Shown piece by piece: positions 35,347 to 45,262 of a stretch of 64,000 nucleotides of DNA (position 1 is the first letter of the stretch; every line of letters starts with the position of its first letter). The notes beneath the pieces were generated by a model. It saw only the letters and a list, made by a program, of their open reading frames with translations. It was not told the DNA's origin and made no database searches. The translations under genes were made by a program, and so were the position numbers. Source of the DNA: Isoptericola dokdonensis DS-3 (GTDB lineage: Bacteria > Actinomycetota > Actinomycetes > Actinomycetales > Cellulomonadaceae); NCBI RefSeq assembly GCF_001636295.1, contig NZ_CP014209.1:558001-622000 (forward strand), in the 5' to 3' direction.

Positions 35347-35509
35347 TAAGATGTTCAGGTTGCCCTCGTGGCGACCGCCTGGGACCTCGGCCCTGCGAAC
35401 CCCGTCCGGCACCTGTCGGACCAGGTTCCGTCGGCTGGTCCCGCACCCGACCTTCCTCGGATCGACTCGGGTGTGACCTCCACCATCACGACAGGACAGG
35501 AAGACACGC
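35347..35509 (+). promoter_or_regulatory. rpsD promoter and long 5' leader
   Basis: TAAGAT (35347-35352) is a good -10, giving a leader of about 150 bases before rpsD. It contains a perfect 7-bp hairpin, GGACCAG (35418-35424) and CTGGTCC (35435-35441), with a 10-base loop. Ribosomal protein S4 represses its own operon in other bacteria through a leader structure, so this could be an autoregulatory site; no known consensus was matched. Confidence 0.5.
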
Positions 35510-36136
35510 ATGACCGCTGTCACCAAGTCGCGCCGCCAGGTGCGCCTCAGCCGCAAGCTCGGCATCCCCCTGACCCCGAAGGCCGTGCGCCACTTCGAGA
35601 AGCGCCCGTACCCCCCGGGTGAGCACGGCCGCGCCCGCAAGCGCACCGAGTCGGACTACGCCGTCCGCCTCCGCGAGAAGCAGCGTCTGCGCGCCCAGTA
35701 CATGCTGCGCGAGAAGCAGCTGCTCAAGGTCTACGAGAACGCCCGCAAGCACCCGGGCCTGACCGGTGAGGTCATGGTCGAGGACCTCGAGACCCGCCTC
35801 GACGCGCTCGTGCTGCGCGCCGGCTTCGGTCGCACCATCCTGCAGGCCCGCCAGCACGTGACCCACCGTCACATCCTGGTGGACGGCAAGATCGTCGACC
35901 GTCCGTCCTTCCGCGTGAAGCCGGGCCAGACCATCCAGGTCAAGCCGAAGTCGCAGACCACCACGCCGTTCCAGGTCGCCGCCGCCGGCGCGCACCGCGA
36001 CGTCCTGCCGGAGCTCCCGGGCTACCTGGACGTCTCGCTGGAGAAGCTCTCGGCCACGCTGACCCGTGCGCCGAAGCGCGCCGAGGTCCCCGTGACCTGC
36101 GACGTCCAGCTGGTCGTCGAGTTCTACGCCCGCTGA
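35510..36136 (+). CDS. rpsD: 30S ribosomal protein S4
   Basis: A 208-aa primary 16S rRNA-binding protein. [36 protein letters not shown] and the S4 domain [33 protein letters not shown] are unmistakable when read as segments. The N-terminus has no cysteine pairs, so it is the zinc-free form. As usual in this group it stands alone between rarA and the alaS cluster instead of in the alpha operon. AGGA precedes the ATG. Confidence 0.97.
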   Translation: MTAVTKSRRQVRLSRKLGIPLTPKAVRHFEKRPYPPGEHGRARKRTESDYAVRLREKQRLRAQYMLREKQLLKVYENARKHPGLTGEVMVEDLETRLDALVLRAGFGRTILQARQHVTHRHILVDGKIVDRPSFRVKPGQTIQVKPKSQTTTPFQVAAAGAHRDVLPELPGYLDVSLEKLSATLTRAPKRAEVPVTCDVQLVVEFYAR

Positions 36137-36161
36137 TCGCGCCACCGCGCACAGCAGGCAC

Positions 36162-36194
36162 GACGCCCCGTCCCCGCTCCGGGGACGGGGCGTC
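36162..36194 (+). terminator. Strong hairpin terminator after rpsD
   Basis: A perfect 15-bp stem (GACGCCCCGTCCCCG / CGGGGACGGGGCGTC) with a 3-base loop, 25 bases after the rpsD stop. It is the strongest terminator in the window and isolates rpsD from the following operon. Confidence 0.85.
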
Positions 36195-36239
36195 CGTCGT
36201 TGGATAGGGTGGCGACGCACCCGAGGCGAGGAGATCTCA

Positions 36240-36611
36240 ATGTCCGTTGGCGACGTGGCCGGCCTGGTGGCCGCCTTCGCGTTCGTCCTGCTCGTCGGCT
36301 TCCTGGCCGTCCCTCTCATCAAGCTGGGACGCGCCCTCGACGAGACCTCCCGGTCCATCCGGGAGCTCACCGAGCACTCCGTGCCGATCCTCGACGAGGC
36401 AGCCACCACCGTCGCCTCGACGAACGAGCAGCTCGTCAAGGTCGACACCATCACGACGTCCGCCGCGCAGGTCAGCGAGAACGTGTCCGCGCTCGCGGGC
36501 CTGTACGCCTCGACGCTGGGGCGCCCGCTGGTCAAGGTCGCGTCCTTCTCCTACGGCGTCCGCGAGGGCTTCGCCCGGGCCTGGCGCTCGTCGTCGAAGG
36601 ACGCGCGGTGA
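36240..36611 (+). CDS. DUF948 membrane protein
   Basis: A 123-aa protein with an N-terminal helix at about 6-29 followed by a long amphipathic helix with DETSRSIRELTEHSVPILDEA and repeated Ser/Thr/Val heptads, the pattern of the DUF948 family. Role unknown; it is conserved just upstream of alaS in actinobacteria. GAGGAGAT lies 4 bases upstream of the ATG and a TAGGGT hexamer lies at 36205-36210. Its stop overlaps the next gene by 4 bases. Confidence 0.85.
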   Translation: MSVGDVAGLVAAFAFVLLVGFLAVPLIKLGRALDETSRSIRELTEHSVPILDEAATTVASTNEQLVKVDTITTSAAQVSENVSALAGLYASTLGRPLVKVASFSYGVREGFARAWRSSSKDAR

Positions 36612-36970
36612 TCCGCCGCCTGTTCTGGGTCGGCGTCGGCGTGACGGTCACGGTCGTGGTGGTCGTCAAGGGCCGCCAGATGGTGGCGCGGTACGCCCCG
36701 CAGGCCGTCGTCGACCGCGCGGAGGACCTGGGCCGCGACGTGTCGCGCCGGTCGGGCACGTTCCTGGCGACGTTCCGCCGGGAGTTCGCCACCGCGCGGG
36801 ACGCGCGCGAGGCCGAGCTGGTCGCCGCGCTGCTGGCCGAGGGCCAGACCCACCCCGACGACGTGCGCGCCGCCCGTGACGTGCACCCGCGCCACGCCGC
36901 CGGCCAACCGCCCGTCGACCCGGAGGCCGCCACCCGCGCCGACGAGGACGAGCTCGGCTACTCGTTCTGA
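36608..36970 (+). CDS. Small membrane protein downstream of DUF948 gene
   Basis: A 120-aa protein with one N-terminal helix at about 5-20 and a polar, Arg/Ala/Asp-rich remainder ending in DEDELGYSF. The GTG overlaps the previous stop (GTGA). Position and form match a small protein that regularly accompanies the DUF948 gene before alaS in actinobacteria; no function is known. Confidence 0.75.
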   Translation: MIRRLFWVGVGVTVTVVVVVKGRQMVARYAPQAVVDRAEDLGRDVSRRSGTFLATFRREFATARDAREAELVAALLAEGQTHPDDVRAARDVHPRHAAGQPPVDPEAATRADEDELGYSF

Positions 36971-37043
36971 CCCCGGTCCGGACCATCCGCGCCGACGCGC
37001 GACAATGGTTCCAGGATCCCTCTCACCTCTCCCGAAGGACATC

Positions 37044-39740
37044 ATGCGCACCGCCGACATCCGCCAGCGTTGGCTCGACTACTTCGCCTCGAAGGACCAC
37101 CACGTGGTCCCGAGCGTCTCCCTGGTCTCCCCGGACCCGTCGATCCTGTTCACGATCGCCGGCATGGTGCCCTTCATCCCGTACATCCTCGGGACCGAGC
37201 CGGCCCCGTGGCCGCGCGTGGCGAGCGTGCAGAAGTGCATCCGCACGAACGACATCGAGAACGTGGGCCGCACGACGCGCCACGGCACGTTCTTCCAGAT
37301 GAACGGCAACTTCTCGTTCGGCGACTACTTCAAGGCCGGTGCCATCGACTTCGCCTGGGATCTGCTCACCAGCTCCCAGGACGAGGGTGGCTACGGCCTG
37401 GACGGCGACCGGCTGTGGGTCACCCTCTGGAACGAGGACCACGAGGCGTACGAGGCGCTGACGAAGACGATCGGCCTCGACCCGAAGCACATCGTGCGCC
37501 TGCCGCGCGAGGAGAATTTCTGGGACACCGGCCAGCCGGGCCCGGCGGGCCCCTGCGCGGAGTGGCACTACGACCGCGGTCCCGCCTACGGTCCGGAGGC
37601 CGAGGGCGGAGACGTCGACCCGGGCGGTGACCGCTACCTGGAGATCTGGAACCTCGTCTTCGACCAGTTCGTGCGCGGCGAGGGCCAGGGCAAGAACTAC
37701 CCCCTGCTGGGCGAGCTCGACCAGAAGGCCATCGACACCGGGGCCGGCCTGGAGCGGATCGCCTACCTGCTGCAGGGCAAGGAGAACCTCTACGAGATCG
37801 ACGAGGTCTACCCCGTCATCTCGACCGTCGAGGACCTCACGGGCCGCCGCTACGGCGCCGACCCGGAGGACGACGTGCGCATGCGCGTCATCGCGGACCA
37901 CGTGCGCTCGGCCCTCATGGTGATCGGCGACGGCGTGCGCCCGGCGAACGAGGGCCGCGGCTACGTGCTGCGCCGGCTCATCCGCCGCGCGGTGCGCGCG
38001 GTGCGCCTGCTCGGCGTTGAGGACGAGGCCCTGCCCCTCCTGCTCCCGGTCTCGAAGGACGCGATGAAGGCGTCCTACCCGGAGCTCGAGGCGAGCTTCG
38101 ACACCATCAGCCAGGTCGCGTACGGCGAGGAGGAGGCGTTCCGCCGGACCCTCACCGCCGGCACGACGATCCTCGACACCGCCGTGCAGCGGGTCAAGTC
38201 CTCCGCCGACGGCGGCACCCCGGTGCTCGGCGGCGCCGAGGCGTTCCAGCTCCACGACACCTACGGGTTCCCCATCGACCTCACCCTCGAGATGGCGGCC
38301 GAGCAGGGCGTCCAGGTCGACGAGAAGGCGTTCCGCGACCTCATGGCGGAGCAGAAGCGCCGCGCCCGTGCGGACGCGCTGGCCAAGAAGACGGGCCACG
38401 CCGACCTGCGCGCGTACGAGCACCTGCACAAGGATCTGACGACGCCCGTCGAGTTCCTCGGGTACACCGACACCCAGGCCGCGGTGAACGTCGTGGGCCT
38501 GCTCGTCGACGGCACCCCGACCCCGGCCGTCTCCGCCCCGGCGGACGTCGAGGTCGTGCTGGACCGCACCCCGTTCTACGCGGAGGCGGGCGGTCAGCTC
38601 GCCGACCAGGGCACGATCGTGCTCGACGGCGGCGCCACCATCGAGGTGGACGACGTGCAGCGGCCGATCGCCGGCCTGACCGTCCACCGTGGTCGCCTCA
38701 CCGACGGCACGGTCGCCGTCGGCGACCCGGGCACGGCCGCGATCGACACGAGCCGTCGAGTGGCGATCAGCCGTGCGCACTCGGCGACGCACATGATCCA
38801 CAAGGCGCTGCACGAGCTCGTCGGTGACGACCGCACCCAGGCCGGGTCGGAGAACGCCCCCAGCCGCATCCGGTTCGACTTCCGCTCCCCGGCGGCGGTG
38901 CCCGCGTCGGCGCTGAGCGAGATCGAGGAGCGCGTCAACACCCGCCTGACGGAGAACCTCGAGGTCACCGACGCGACGATGAACATCGCCAAGGCCCGCG
39001 AGCTCGGCGCCATGGCGCTGTTCGGCGAGAAGTACGGCGAGAACGTGCGCGTCGTGTCCATCGGCGGTGACTGGTCGCGCGAGCTCTGCGGCGGCACGCA
39101 CGTGCGAGCCACCGGCGAGCTGGGCCGCGTCGCGCTGCTCGGCGAGTCGTCCATCGGCTCGGGCGTGCGTCGCGTCGACGCGCTCGTCGGCGACGGGGCC
39201 TACGGCTTCCACGCCAAGGAGCACGCCCTGGTCGGCCAGCTCACCGGCCTGCTCAACGTCCGTGCGGACGAGCTCGCGGACCGTGTCGGCTCGCTGCTGT
39301 CCCGCGTGAAGGAGACCGAGAAGGAGCTGGCGTCGCTCCGTCAGGCCCGACTGCTGGCCGCCGCGTCGTCGCTCGTCGCGGACGCGCCGAGGGTCGGTGC
39401 CGTCCGTGTCGTCGCGCACGACGCCGGCGAGGTCGCCTCCGCCGACGACCTGCGCACCCTCGTGCTCGACGTGCGCGGCCGTCTCGGCGAGTCCGACCCG
39501 GCCGTCGTCGCGGTCGCGGGCGCGGCGAACGGGCGCCCGCTGATCGTCGTGGCGACGAACGCCGCGGCCCGGGACGCGGGCCTGCGGGCAGGCGACTTCG
39601 TCAAGGCCGCCGCGACCACGCTCGGCGGCGGTGGCGGCGGCAAGCCGGACCTCGCCCAGGGCGGCGGCACCGACGTCGCGGCCGTCCCGGCAGCGCTCGA
39701 GGGTGTGACGGCACAGGTCGAGGCGGCCGCGGGTGCCTGA
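37044..39740 (+). CDS. alaS: Alanine-tRNA ligase
   Basis: An 898-aa class II synthetase. The catalytic core contains SVQKCIRTNDIENVGRTTRH and FFQMNGNFSFGDYFK; the editing domain has HSATHMIHKALHE and the Cys/His metal site CGGTHV; the C-terminal C-Ala domain ends in GGGGGGKPDLAQGGG. All domains are full length. GAAGGA precedes the ATG and GACAAT (37001-37006) is a possible -10. The gene heads a long run alaS-ruvX-mltG-aroE-aroC-aroK-aroB and overlaps ruvX by 8 bases. Confidence 0.97.
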   Translation: MRTADIRQRWLDYFASKDHHVVPSVSLVSPDPSILFTIAGMVPFIPYILGTEPAPWPRVASVQKCIRTNDIENVGRTTRHGTFFQMNGNFSFGDYFKAGAIDFAWDLLTSSQDEGGYGLDGDRLWVTLWNEDHEAYEALTKTIGLDPKHIVRLPREENFWDTGQPGPAGPCAEWHYDRGPAYGPEAEGGDVDPGGDRYLEIWNLVFDQFVRGEGQGKNYPLLGELDQKAIDTGAGLERIAYLLQGKENLYEIDEVYPVISTVEDLTGRRYGADPEDDVRMRVIADHVRSALMVIGDGVRPANEGRGYVLRRLIRRAVRAVRLLGVEDEALPLLLPVSKDAMKASYPELEASFDTISQVAYGEEEAFRRTLTAGTTILDTAVQRVKSSADGGTPVLGGAEAFQLHDTYGFPIDLTLEMAAEQGVQVDEKAFRDLMAEQKRRARADALAKKTGHADLRAYEHLHKDLTTPVEFLGYTDTQAAVNVVGLLVDGTPTPAVSAPADVEVVLDRTPFYAEAGGQLADQGTIVLDGGATIEVDDVQRPIAGLTVHRGRLTDGTVAVGDPGTAAIDTSRRVAISRAHSATHMIHKALHELVGDDRTQAGSENAPSRIRFDFRSPAAVPASALSEIEERVNTRLTENLEVTDATMNIAKARELGAMALFGEKYGENVRVVSIGGDWSRELCGGTHVRATGELGRVALLGESSIGSGVRRVDALVGDGAYGFHAKEHALVGQLTGLLNVRADELADRVGSLLSRVKETEKELASLRQARLLAAASSLVADAPRVGAVRVVAHDAGEVASADDLRTLVLDVRGRLGESDPAVVAVAGAANGRPLIVVATNAAARDAGLRAGDFVKAAATTLGGGGGGKPDLAQGGGTDVAAVPAALEGVTAQVEAAAGA

Positions 39741-40236
39741 CCTGGCGCGTGGGGCCCGGATCGGGGTCGACGTCGGCAAGGCCCGCATCGGGCTGGCCGG
39801 CTCCGACCCCGACGGGCTCGTCGCCACGCCCGTGGAGACGGTGCCGCGCGTGCTGGACGTGCCGCGCGGCGCCGACGGCGCGCCGTCCGTGACCGCTGAC
39901 GTCGCACGGATCGCCGCCGAGGTGACCGACCGCTTCGCCGCCGCCGTGTACGTGGGCCTGCCGCGGCACCTGTCGGGCAGCGAGGGTGCGGCGACCGCCG
40001 ACGCCCGCGAGTTCGCGGGCCGGCTGGCGCGCGTGGTGGCGCCCGTGCCGGTGCACCTCGTGGACGAGCGGATGACGACCGTGTCGGCCCACGCGAACCT
40101 TCGCGCCGCCGGAAAGCGGACATCCCAGCACAGGTCTGTCATCGACCAGGCCGCAGCCGTTATCATTCTGCAACACGCACTCGACGTGGAGCGGGCCTCG
40201 GGCCACCGGGCCGGCGAGCTCGTCGAGACGCACTGA
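39733..40236 (+). CDS. ruvX: RuvX/YqgF-family nuclease
   Basis: A 167-aa RNase H-fold protein with GVDVGKARIGLAG at the start, YVGLPRHLSGSEG in the middle, VHLVDERMTTVSA and a terminal DQAAAVIILQHALD. These carry the acidic residues of the family, which processes 16S rRNA 5' ends (and has been assayed on junctions). It starts inside the alaS end, typical of this gene pair. Confidence 0.95.
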   Translation: MPDLARGARIGVDVGKARIGLAGSDPDGLVATPVETVPRVLDVPRGADGAPSVTADVARIAAEVTDRFAAAVYVGLPRHLSGSEGAATADAREFAGRLARVVAPVPVHLVDERMTTVSAHANLRAAGKRTSQHRSVIDQAAAVIILQHALDVERASGHRAGELVETH

Positions 40237-40273
40237 CCCGGCCGACCACCGACGACCCGAAGGACACCCAGGC

Positions 40274-41428
40274 GTGACGGACCTCTTCGAGCCCTCCACG
40301 ATCCAGCGACAGGCCCCGCCGCCGTCGCGGGGTCGGTCTGCGGCGAGCAAGCGTGCCGCCCGCAAGCGCAAGCGTCGTCGGCAGCAGCGTACGGCGTTCA
40401 TCCTCGTCCTGCTCCTCGGGCTCCTCGGCGTCGGGGGATACCTCGTGCTCGACCGGGTCGGGAGCTCGCTGGCCGGGTTCGAGTGGCCGTGGTCGGCGCA
40501 GGCGGAGGACTACGCGGGGCCGGGCGTCGACCCCGTGCAGGTCGAGATCCCCGAGGGGGCGACCGGCGCGGTGATGGGCGACGTGCTGGCGGACGCCGAC
40601 GTCGTCGCGAGCGTCGCCGCCTTCAACGAGGCCTTCGAGGCCACGCCCGGGGCCTCCGGCATCCAGCCGGGCACCTACGAGCTCCTCACGCAGATGAGCG
40701 CGGCCGACGCCGTCCAGCAGCTCGTCGCGAACGAGAAGATCCAGACGAACGTCACCATCCCCGAGGGCTACACCGTCGAGCAGATCGCCGACCGGATCGC
40801 CTCGGTGACCGAGTTCTCGCGCGAGGAGATCGACGCCGCGCTCGACGACCCGCAGGCCATCGGCCTGCCCAAGGTGGCGGACGGCAACCCCGAGGGCTGG
40901 CTGTTCCCGAAGACCTACTCCGTCCAGCCCGGCGACTCGGTGGCCGACCTGCTGTCCACGATGGTCGGTCAGACCAAGACCGAGCTCGAGTCGCTCGGGG
41001 TCGCCAAGGACGACTGGGAGGACACGATCATCAAGGCCTCGCTCATCGAGCGGGAGGCGAAGTTCGCCCCGGATCGCCCCAAGATGGCGCGTGCGATCGA
41101 GAACCGGCTGGATCGCGACATGATCCTCCAGATCGACGCCGCGGTGGCCTACGGGCTGGGCAAGCCGGGCACGGAGCTGACCCAGGCGGACCTCAGCGAC
41201 CCCGAGAACCCGTACAACCTGTACGAGCACGTCGGGCTGCCCCCGGGCCCGATCTCGAACCCGGGAGCGTCGTCGATCGAGGCCGTGATGAATCCTGCCG
41301 ACGGCGACTGGATCTTCTGGGTCGCTGTGAACCTGGACACGGGCGAGACGAAGTTCTCGGAGACCAACGCGCAGCACGAGGAGTACCGGAACGAGCTCCG
41401 CGCCTGGATGGAGGAGAACGGCTCCTGA
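40274..41428 (+). CDS. mltG: Endolytic murein transglycosylase MltG (YceG-like)
   Basis: A 384-aa membrane protein. A basic cytoplasmic tail (1-40) is followed by one helix at about 41-59 and an outer YceG domain that contains a LysM-like part (VTIPEGYTVEQIADRIA) and the catalytic glutamate region SLIEREAKFAPDRPKMA, ending with YNLYEHVGLPPGPISNPG. It cuts nascent glycan strands and so sets their length. Its stop overlaps aroE (TGATG). Length and start are as in the family; AAGGA lies upstream of the GTG. Confidence 0.95.
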   Translation: MTDLFEPSTIQRQAPPPSRGRSAASKRAARKRKRRRQQRTAFILVLLLGLLGVGGYLVLDRVGSSLAGFEWPWSAQAEDYAGPGVDPVQVEIPEGATGAVMGDVLADADVVASVAAFNEAFEATPGASGIQPGTYELLTQMSAADAVQQLVANEKIQTNVTIPEGYTVEQIADRIASVTEFSREEIDAALDDPQAIGLPKVADGNPEGWLFPKTYSVQPGDSVADLLSTMVGQTKTELESLGVAKDDWEDTIIKASLIEREAKFAPDRPKMARAIENRLDRDMILQIDAAVAYGLGKPGTELTQADLSDPENPYNLYEHVGLPPGPISNPGASSIEAVMNPADGDWIFWVAVNLDTGETKFSETNAQHEEYRNELRAWMEENGS

Positions 41429-42309
41429 TGTCCGCTCCCCGTCGCGCGGCGGTGCTCGGGCACCCGGTCGCGCACTCGCTGTCGCCTGTCCTGCACACGG
41501 CCGCCTACGAGGCTCTGGGCCTGGACGGCTGGCGGTACACGGCGATCGACGCCACCGGTGAGGGCCTGCCGGCGTTCGTGCGCGGCCTCGACCTCGGCTG
41601 GGCAGGTCTCAGCATCACGATGCCGCTCAAGCAGCTGGTCATGGACCTCGTGGACCACGTGGACCCGCTGGCACGTGCCGTCGGTGCCGTCAACACGGTC
41701 CTGGTCGGCACCGCGCAGTGCGGGGTGACGCTGACGGGCACCAACACGGACGTCTACGGCCTGGTCACGGCGGTCCGGGAGGGCTTCGCCGCGCGGCACG
41801 GCAGCCGGGACGTCCCGGTGGCCGACGCCGTCGTGCTCGGCGGGGGAGCGACGGCGGCCTCGACCCTGGCCGCGCTCGGCGAGCTCGGCTGCACCAGCCC
41901 GCTGGTGCTCGTGCGCAGCCTCGCCCGCACCACGGCCCTTCAGGAGGCTGCCGCCCGCATGGGGGTCACGCCCCGGTTCGAGGTGCTGGACCTCGCCGCC
42001 ACGCCCGCGATGGTGACCGGCGCCGACGTCGTCGTGTCGACGATGCCCGCCTACGCCGCGGACCCGGTCGCCGAGGCCCTGCGTGCCCGGGGTGCGCAGG
42101 CCCGCGGGGTGCTGCTCGACGTCGTGTACGACCCGCGCCCGACGGCCCTGTCCCGGGCGTACGAGGGGCTCGGCGGCACCGTCGTCGGAGGGGAACGCAT
42201 GCTGCTGCACCAGGCGGTCGAGCAGGTGCGGCTCATGACGGGCCGCCCGGGCCCGGAGGCCGCGATGGACGCCGCGCTGCAGGGCGTGCTCGCCGCCGAG
42301 GCCGCCTGA
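41428..42309 (+). CDS. aroE: Shikimate dehydrogenase
   Basis: A 293-aa enzyme that reduces 3-dehydroshikimate with NADPH. The shikimate-binding part has GHPVAHSLSPVLH and GLSITMPLKQ (the usual Lys is in MPLKQ), followed by VGAVNTVL and GTNTDVYG; the nucleotide-binding part has VVLGGGATAASTLAAL. ATG overlaps the mltG stop by one base. It belongs to the clustered shikimate genes but lies 75 bases from aroC, which has its own start signals. Confidence 0.95.
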   Translation: MSAPRRAAVLGHPVAHSLSPVLHTAAYEALGLDGWRYTAIDATGEGLPAFVRGLDLGWAGLSITMPLKQLVMDLVDHVDPLARAVGAVNTVLVGTAQCGVTLTGTNTDVYGLVTAVREGFAARHGSRDVPVADAVVLGGGATAASTLAALGELGCTSPLVLVRSLARTTALQEAAARMGVTPRFEVLDLAATPAMVTGADVVVSTMPAYAADPVAEALRARGAQARGVLLDVVYDPRPTALSRAYEGLGGTVVGGERMLLHQAVEQVRLMTGRPGPEAAMDAALQGVLAAEAA

Positions 42310-42371
42310 CCGGTCCGGCGCAGCCGTCGTCCGGCATCCGGCCACCGGCCGGGCCGGGACCGCAGGCGTGA

Positions 42372-42377
42372 AAGAAT
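42372..42377 (+). promoter_or_regulatory. -10 element for leaderless aroC
   Basis: AAGAAT lies 7 bases before the aroC ATG with no Shine-Dalgarno, suggesting that aroC-aroK-aroB can be transcribed separately from aroE. Confidence 0.4.
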
Positions 42378-42384
42378 CACGACC

Positions 42385-43602
42385 ATGCTGCGCTGGTTGA
42401 CGTCCGGAGAGTCGCACGGTCAGGCCCTCGTGGGCGTCATGGAAGGGCTGCCCGCGGGCGTCGAGCTGGTGACGGCCGACATCCAGGACGCCCTCGCCCG
42501 CCGCCGTCTCGGCTACGGCCGGGGCGCGCGCATGAAGTTCGAGAAGGACGAGGTGCGGGTCCTGGGCGGGCTGCGCCACGGCGTCACGCAGGGCGGGCCG
42601 CTCGCCATCGAGGTCGGCAACACCGAGTGGCCGAAGTGGACGGACGTCATGTCGGCCGACCCGGTGGCCCGCGACGCGCTGCTCGTCGACGCCGGCACGG
42701 GTGACGAGCGCGAGATCGCGCGCAACCGTCCCCTCACCCGCCCGCGGCCCGGCCACGCCGACCTGGTGGGCATGCGCAAGTACGGGTTCGACGACGCCCG
42801 CCCCGTCCTGGAGCGCGCGAGCGCCCGCGAGACCGCCACCCGGGTGGCGCTCGGCACGGCGGCCGCGAAGTTCCTCGAGCAGGCCGCCGGCATCCGGCTG
42901 GTCAGCCACGTGACGGCGATCGGCCCGGTCGAGGTGCCCGAGGACGCCGACCTCCCGACCCCCGAGGACCTGTCCGCGCTCGACGGCGACCCGGTGCGCT
43001 GCTTCCACGGGCCCTCCAGCGACGCGATGGTCGCCGAGATCGACGCCTGCCACAAGGACGGCGACACCCTCGGCGGCGTCGTCGAGGTGCTCGCCTACGA
43101 CGTGCCGACGGGGCTCGGCACCTACGTGCACGGCGACCGGCGGCTGGACGCCCGCCTGGCCGGTGCTCTCATGGGCATCCAGGCGATCAAGGGCGTCGCG
43201 GTGGGGGACGGCTTCCGCACCGCCCGTCGTCGCGGTTCCGCCGCGCACGACGAGATCGAGCGCGACACCGAGGGCCGCATCCGCCGCCGCACCAACCGCG
43301 CGGGCGGCATCGAGGGGGGCATGTCCAACGGTGAGGTGCTGCGGGTGTCCGCCGCGATGAAGCCGATCTCCACGGTGCCGCGGGCGCTGGCGACGGTCGA
43401 CGTCGCCACGGGCGAGGCCGTGACGGCCCACCACCAGCGCTCCGACGTGTGCGCGGTGCCCCCGGCCGCCGTCGTCGCCGAGGCGATGGTCGCGCTCGAG
43501 CTCGCGCAGGCGGTGCTGGAGAAGTTCGGCGGCGACTCGGTGGCCGAGGTGCGCCGCAACGTGGAGTCGTACCTGGCCGCGATCCCCGAGCTGCAGCGAT
43601 GA
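42385..43602 (+). CDS. aroC: Chorismate synthase
   Basis: A 405-aa FMN-dependent enzyme making chorismate from EPSP. The three family signatures are visible: [14 protein letters not shown] at the start, [14 protein letters not shown] and [10 protein letters not shown] in the middle, and [16 protein letters not shown] toward the end. Ends in ATGA overlap with aroK. aroA (EPSP synthase) is not in the window. Confidence 0.97.
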   Translation: MLRWLTSGESHGQALVGVMEGLPAGVELVTADIQDALARRRLGYGRGARMKFEKDEVRVLGGLRHGVTQGGPLAIEVGNTEWPKWTDVMSADPVARDALLVDAGTGDEREIARNRPLTRPRPGHADLVGMRKYGFDDARPVLERASARETATRVALGTAAAKFLEQAAGIRLVSHVTAIGPVEVPEDADLPTPEDLSALDGDPVRCFHGPSSDAMVAEIDACHKDGDTLGGVVEVLAYDVPTGLGTYVHGDRRLDARLAGALMGIQAIKGVAVGDGFRTARRRGSAAHDEIERDTEGRIRRRTNRAGGIEGGMSNGEVLRVSAAMKPISTVPRALATVDVATGEAVTAHHQRSDVCAVPPAAVVAEAMVALELAQAVLEKFGGDSVAEVRRNVESYLAAIPELQR

Positions 43603-44120
43603 CCGCCCCGCGGGTCGTCCTGACGGGCCCGCCCGGCAGCGGCAAGACCACGGTCGGGCGCGTGCTCGCCGAGCATCTGGGCGGCGGCTTCCGGGACACG
43701 GACGCCGACGTCGAGGCCGCGGCGGGCAAGGCCGTGGCCGACATCTTCGTCGACGACGGCGAGCCGGCGTTCCGTGCGCTGGAGCGTGCCGCGGTCGCGG
43801 CGGCGCTCGTCGAGCACGACGGCGTCCTCGCGCTCGGCGGCGGGGCCGTCATGGACCCGGCCACGCAGGAGGCCCTGGCCGCGTACGCGGCGGCCGGCGG
43901 CGTCGTGGTGTTCCTCGACGTCTCCCTCGCGCACGCCGCACCGCGGGTCGGGTTCAACCAGGCCCGCCCGCTGCTGGTCGGCAACCCGCGGGCCCGCTGG
44001 GCGGAGCTCATGCAGGCCCGCCGTCCCACCTACGAGAGGCTCGCCACGGTGCGGGTGACGTCCGACGGCGTCACCGCCGACGACGTGGCCGCCGCCGTCC
44101 TGAAGGAGATCCCCGCATGA
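43599..44120 (+). CDS. aroK: Shikimate kinase
   Basis: A 173-aa P-loop kinase. Walker A is GPPGSGKTT at 10-18, the shikimate-binding DTDADVE and FRALE segments follow, GGGAVMDP is the second substrate motif, and the lid has RPLL with the catalytic arginine. Overlaps both neighbours by 4 bases. Full length. Confidence 0.95.
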   Translation: MTAPRVVLTGPPGSGKTTVGRVLAEHLGGGFRDTDADVEAAAGKAVADIFVDDGEPAFRALERAAVAAALVEHDGVLALGGGAVMDPATQEALAAYAAAGGVVVFLDVSLAHAAPRVGFNQARPLLVGNPRARWAELMQARRPTYERLATVRVTSDGVTADDVAAAVLKEIPA

Positions 44121-45259
44121 CCGTCCGCGTCACCGTGACCGGCGAGCAGCCCTACGACGTCGTCATCGGGCGGCACCTGCTGGGCGAGCTGCCCGGGCTG
44201 CTCGGGCGCGACGTGCGCCGCGTGCTCGTCATGCACCCGGCGTCGCTCGCCACGACCGGCGAGGCGGTCCGGGAGGACCTCGTCGCGCAGGGCTACGAGG
44301 CGTTCGCCGTGGAGCTGCCCGACGCGGAGGAGCAGAAGACGGCCCAGGTGGCGGCGTTCTGCTGGCAGGTCCTCGGTCAGGCCGACTTCACGCGCTCCGA
44401 CGCGATCGTCTCGGTCGGCGGCGGGGCGACGACCGACCTGGCCGGGTTCGTCGCGGCGACGTGGCTGCGCGGCATCAAGGTCGTGCACGTGCCGACGACG
44501 CTGCTCGCGATGGTCGACGCGGCGGTCGGCGGCAAGACGGGCATCAACACCGCCGAGGGCAAGAACCTCGTCGGCGCGTTCCACCCGCCCGCCGGGGTGC
44601 TGTGCGACCTCGCGGCGCTGGAGTCCCTGGACCGGTGGGACCTCGTGGCGGGCATGGCCGAGGTGATCAAGACCGGCTTCATCGCCGACGAGCGCATCCT
44701 GGAGCTCGTCACCGAGCACGCGGACGCCCTGCGCGGGTGGGCGGGCGCTGCCGCGGCCGACGAGACCTGGGCGGTGCTGGCCGAGCTGATCGAGCGGTCG
44801 GTGCGGGTCAAGGCGCGCGTCGTGGGGGAGGACCTCACCGAGCAGGGCCTGCGCGAGATCCTCAACTACGGGCACACGCTCGGGCACGCGATCGAGCTGG
44901 TCGAGCGCTACCAGCTCCGGCACGGCTCGGCGGTCGCCGTGGGCATGGTGTTCGCCGCCGAGCTGGGTCGCCTGGCCGGCAAGCTGGACGACGCCGTCGT
45001 GGACCGGCACCGCGACATCCTCACCGCCGTCGGCCTGCCCACCACCTATCGCGGCGACCGCTGGGACCAGCTGATGGCCGCCATGCGGCGCGACAAGAAG
45101 GCGCGCGGCGACCTGCTGCGGTTCGTCGTCCTCGACGACGTCGCGAAGCCGGTGCGCCTGGAGGGTCCGGACCCGACGCTGCTCGCCGCGGCCTACGCCG
45201 AGATCTCCAAGGAGCCGCCGACGGGCCGCCCCGGCGTCACCGTGCAGCTCGGCGTCTGA
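44117..45259 (+). CDS. aroB: 3-dehydroquinate synthase
   Basis: A 380-aa NAD- and metal-dependent enzyme, second step of the shikimate pathway. Visible segments are [40 protein letters not shown], the metal ligand region [12 protein letters not shown], and [12 protein letters not shown]. It ends the co-directional aro run; the next gene is on the other strand 3 bases away, whereas efp would be expected nearby in related genomes. Confidence 0.97.
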   Translation: MTVRVTVTGEQPYDVVIGRHLLGELPGLLGRDVRRVLVMHPASLATTGEAVREDLVAQGYEAFAVELPDAEEQKTAQVAAFCWQVLGQADFTRSDAIVSVGGGATTDLAGFVAATWLRGIKVVHVPTTLLAMVDAAVGGKTGINTAEGKNLVGAFHPPAGVLCDLAALESLDRWDLVAGMAEVIKTGFIADERILELVTEHADALRGWAGAAAADETWAVLAELIERSVRVKARVVGEDLTEQGLREILNYGHTLGHAIELVERYQLRHGSAVAVGMVFAAELGRLAGKLDDAVVDRHRDILTAVGLPTTYRGDRWDQLMAAMRRDKKARGDLLRFVVLDDVAKPVRLEGPDPTLLAAAYAEISKEPPTGRPGVTVQLGV

Positions 45260-45262
45260 GCC

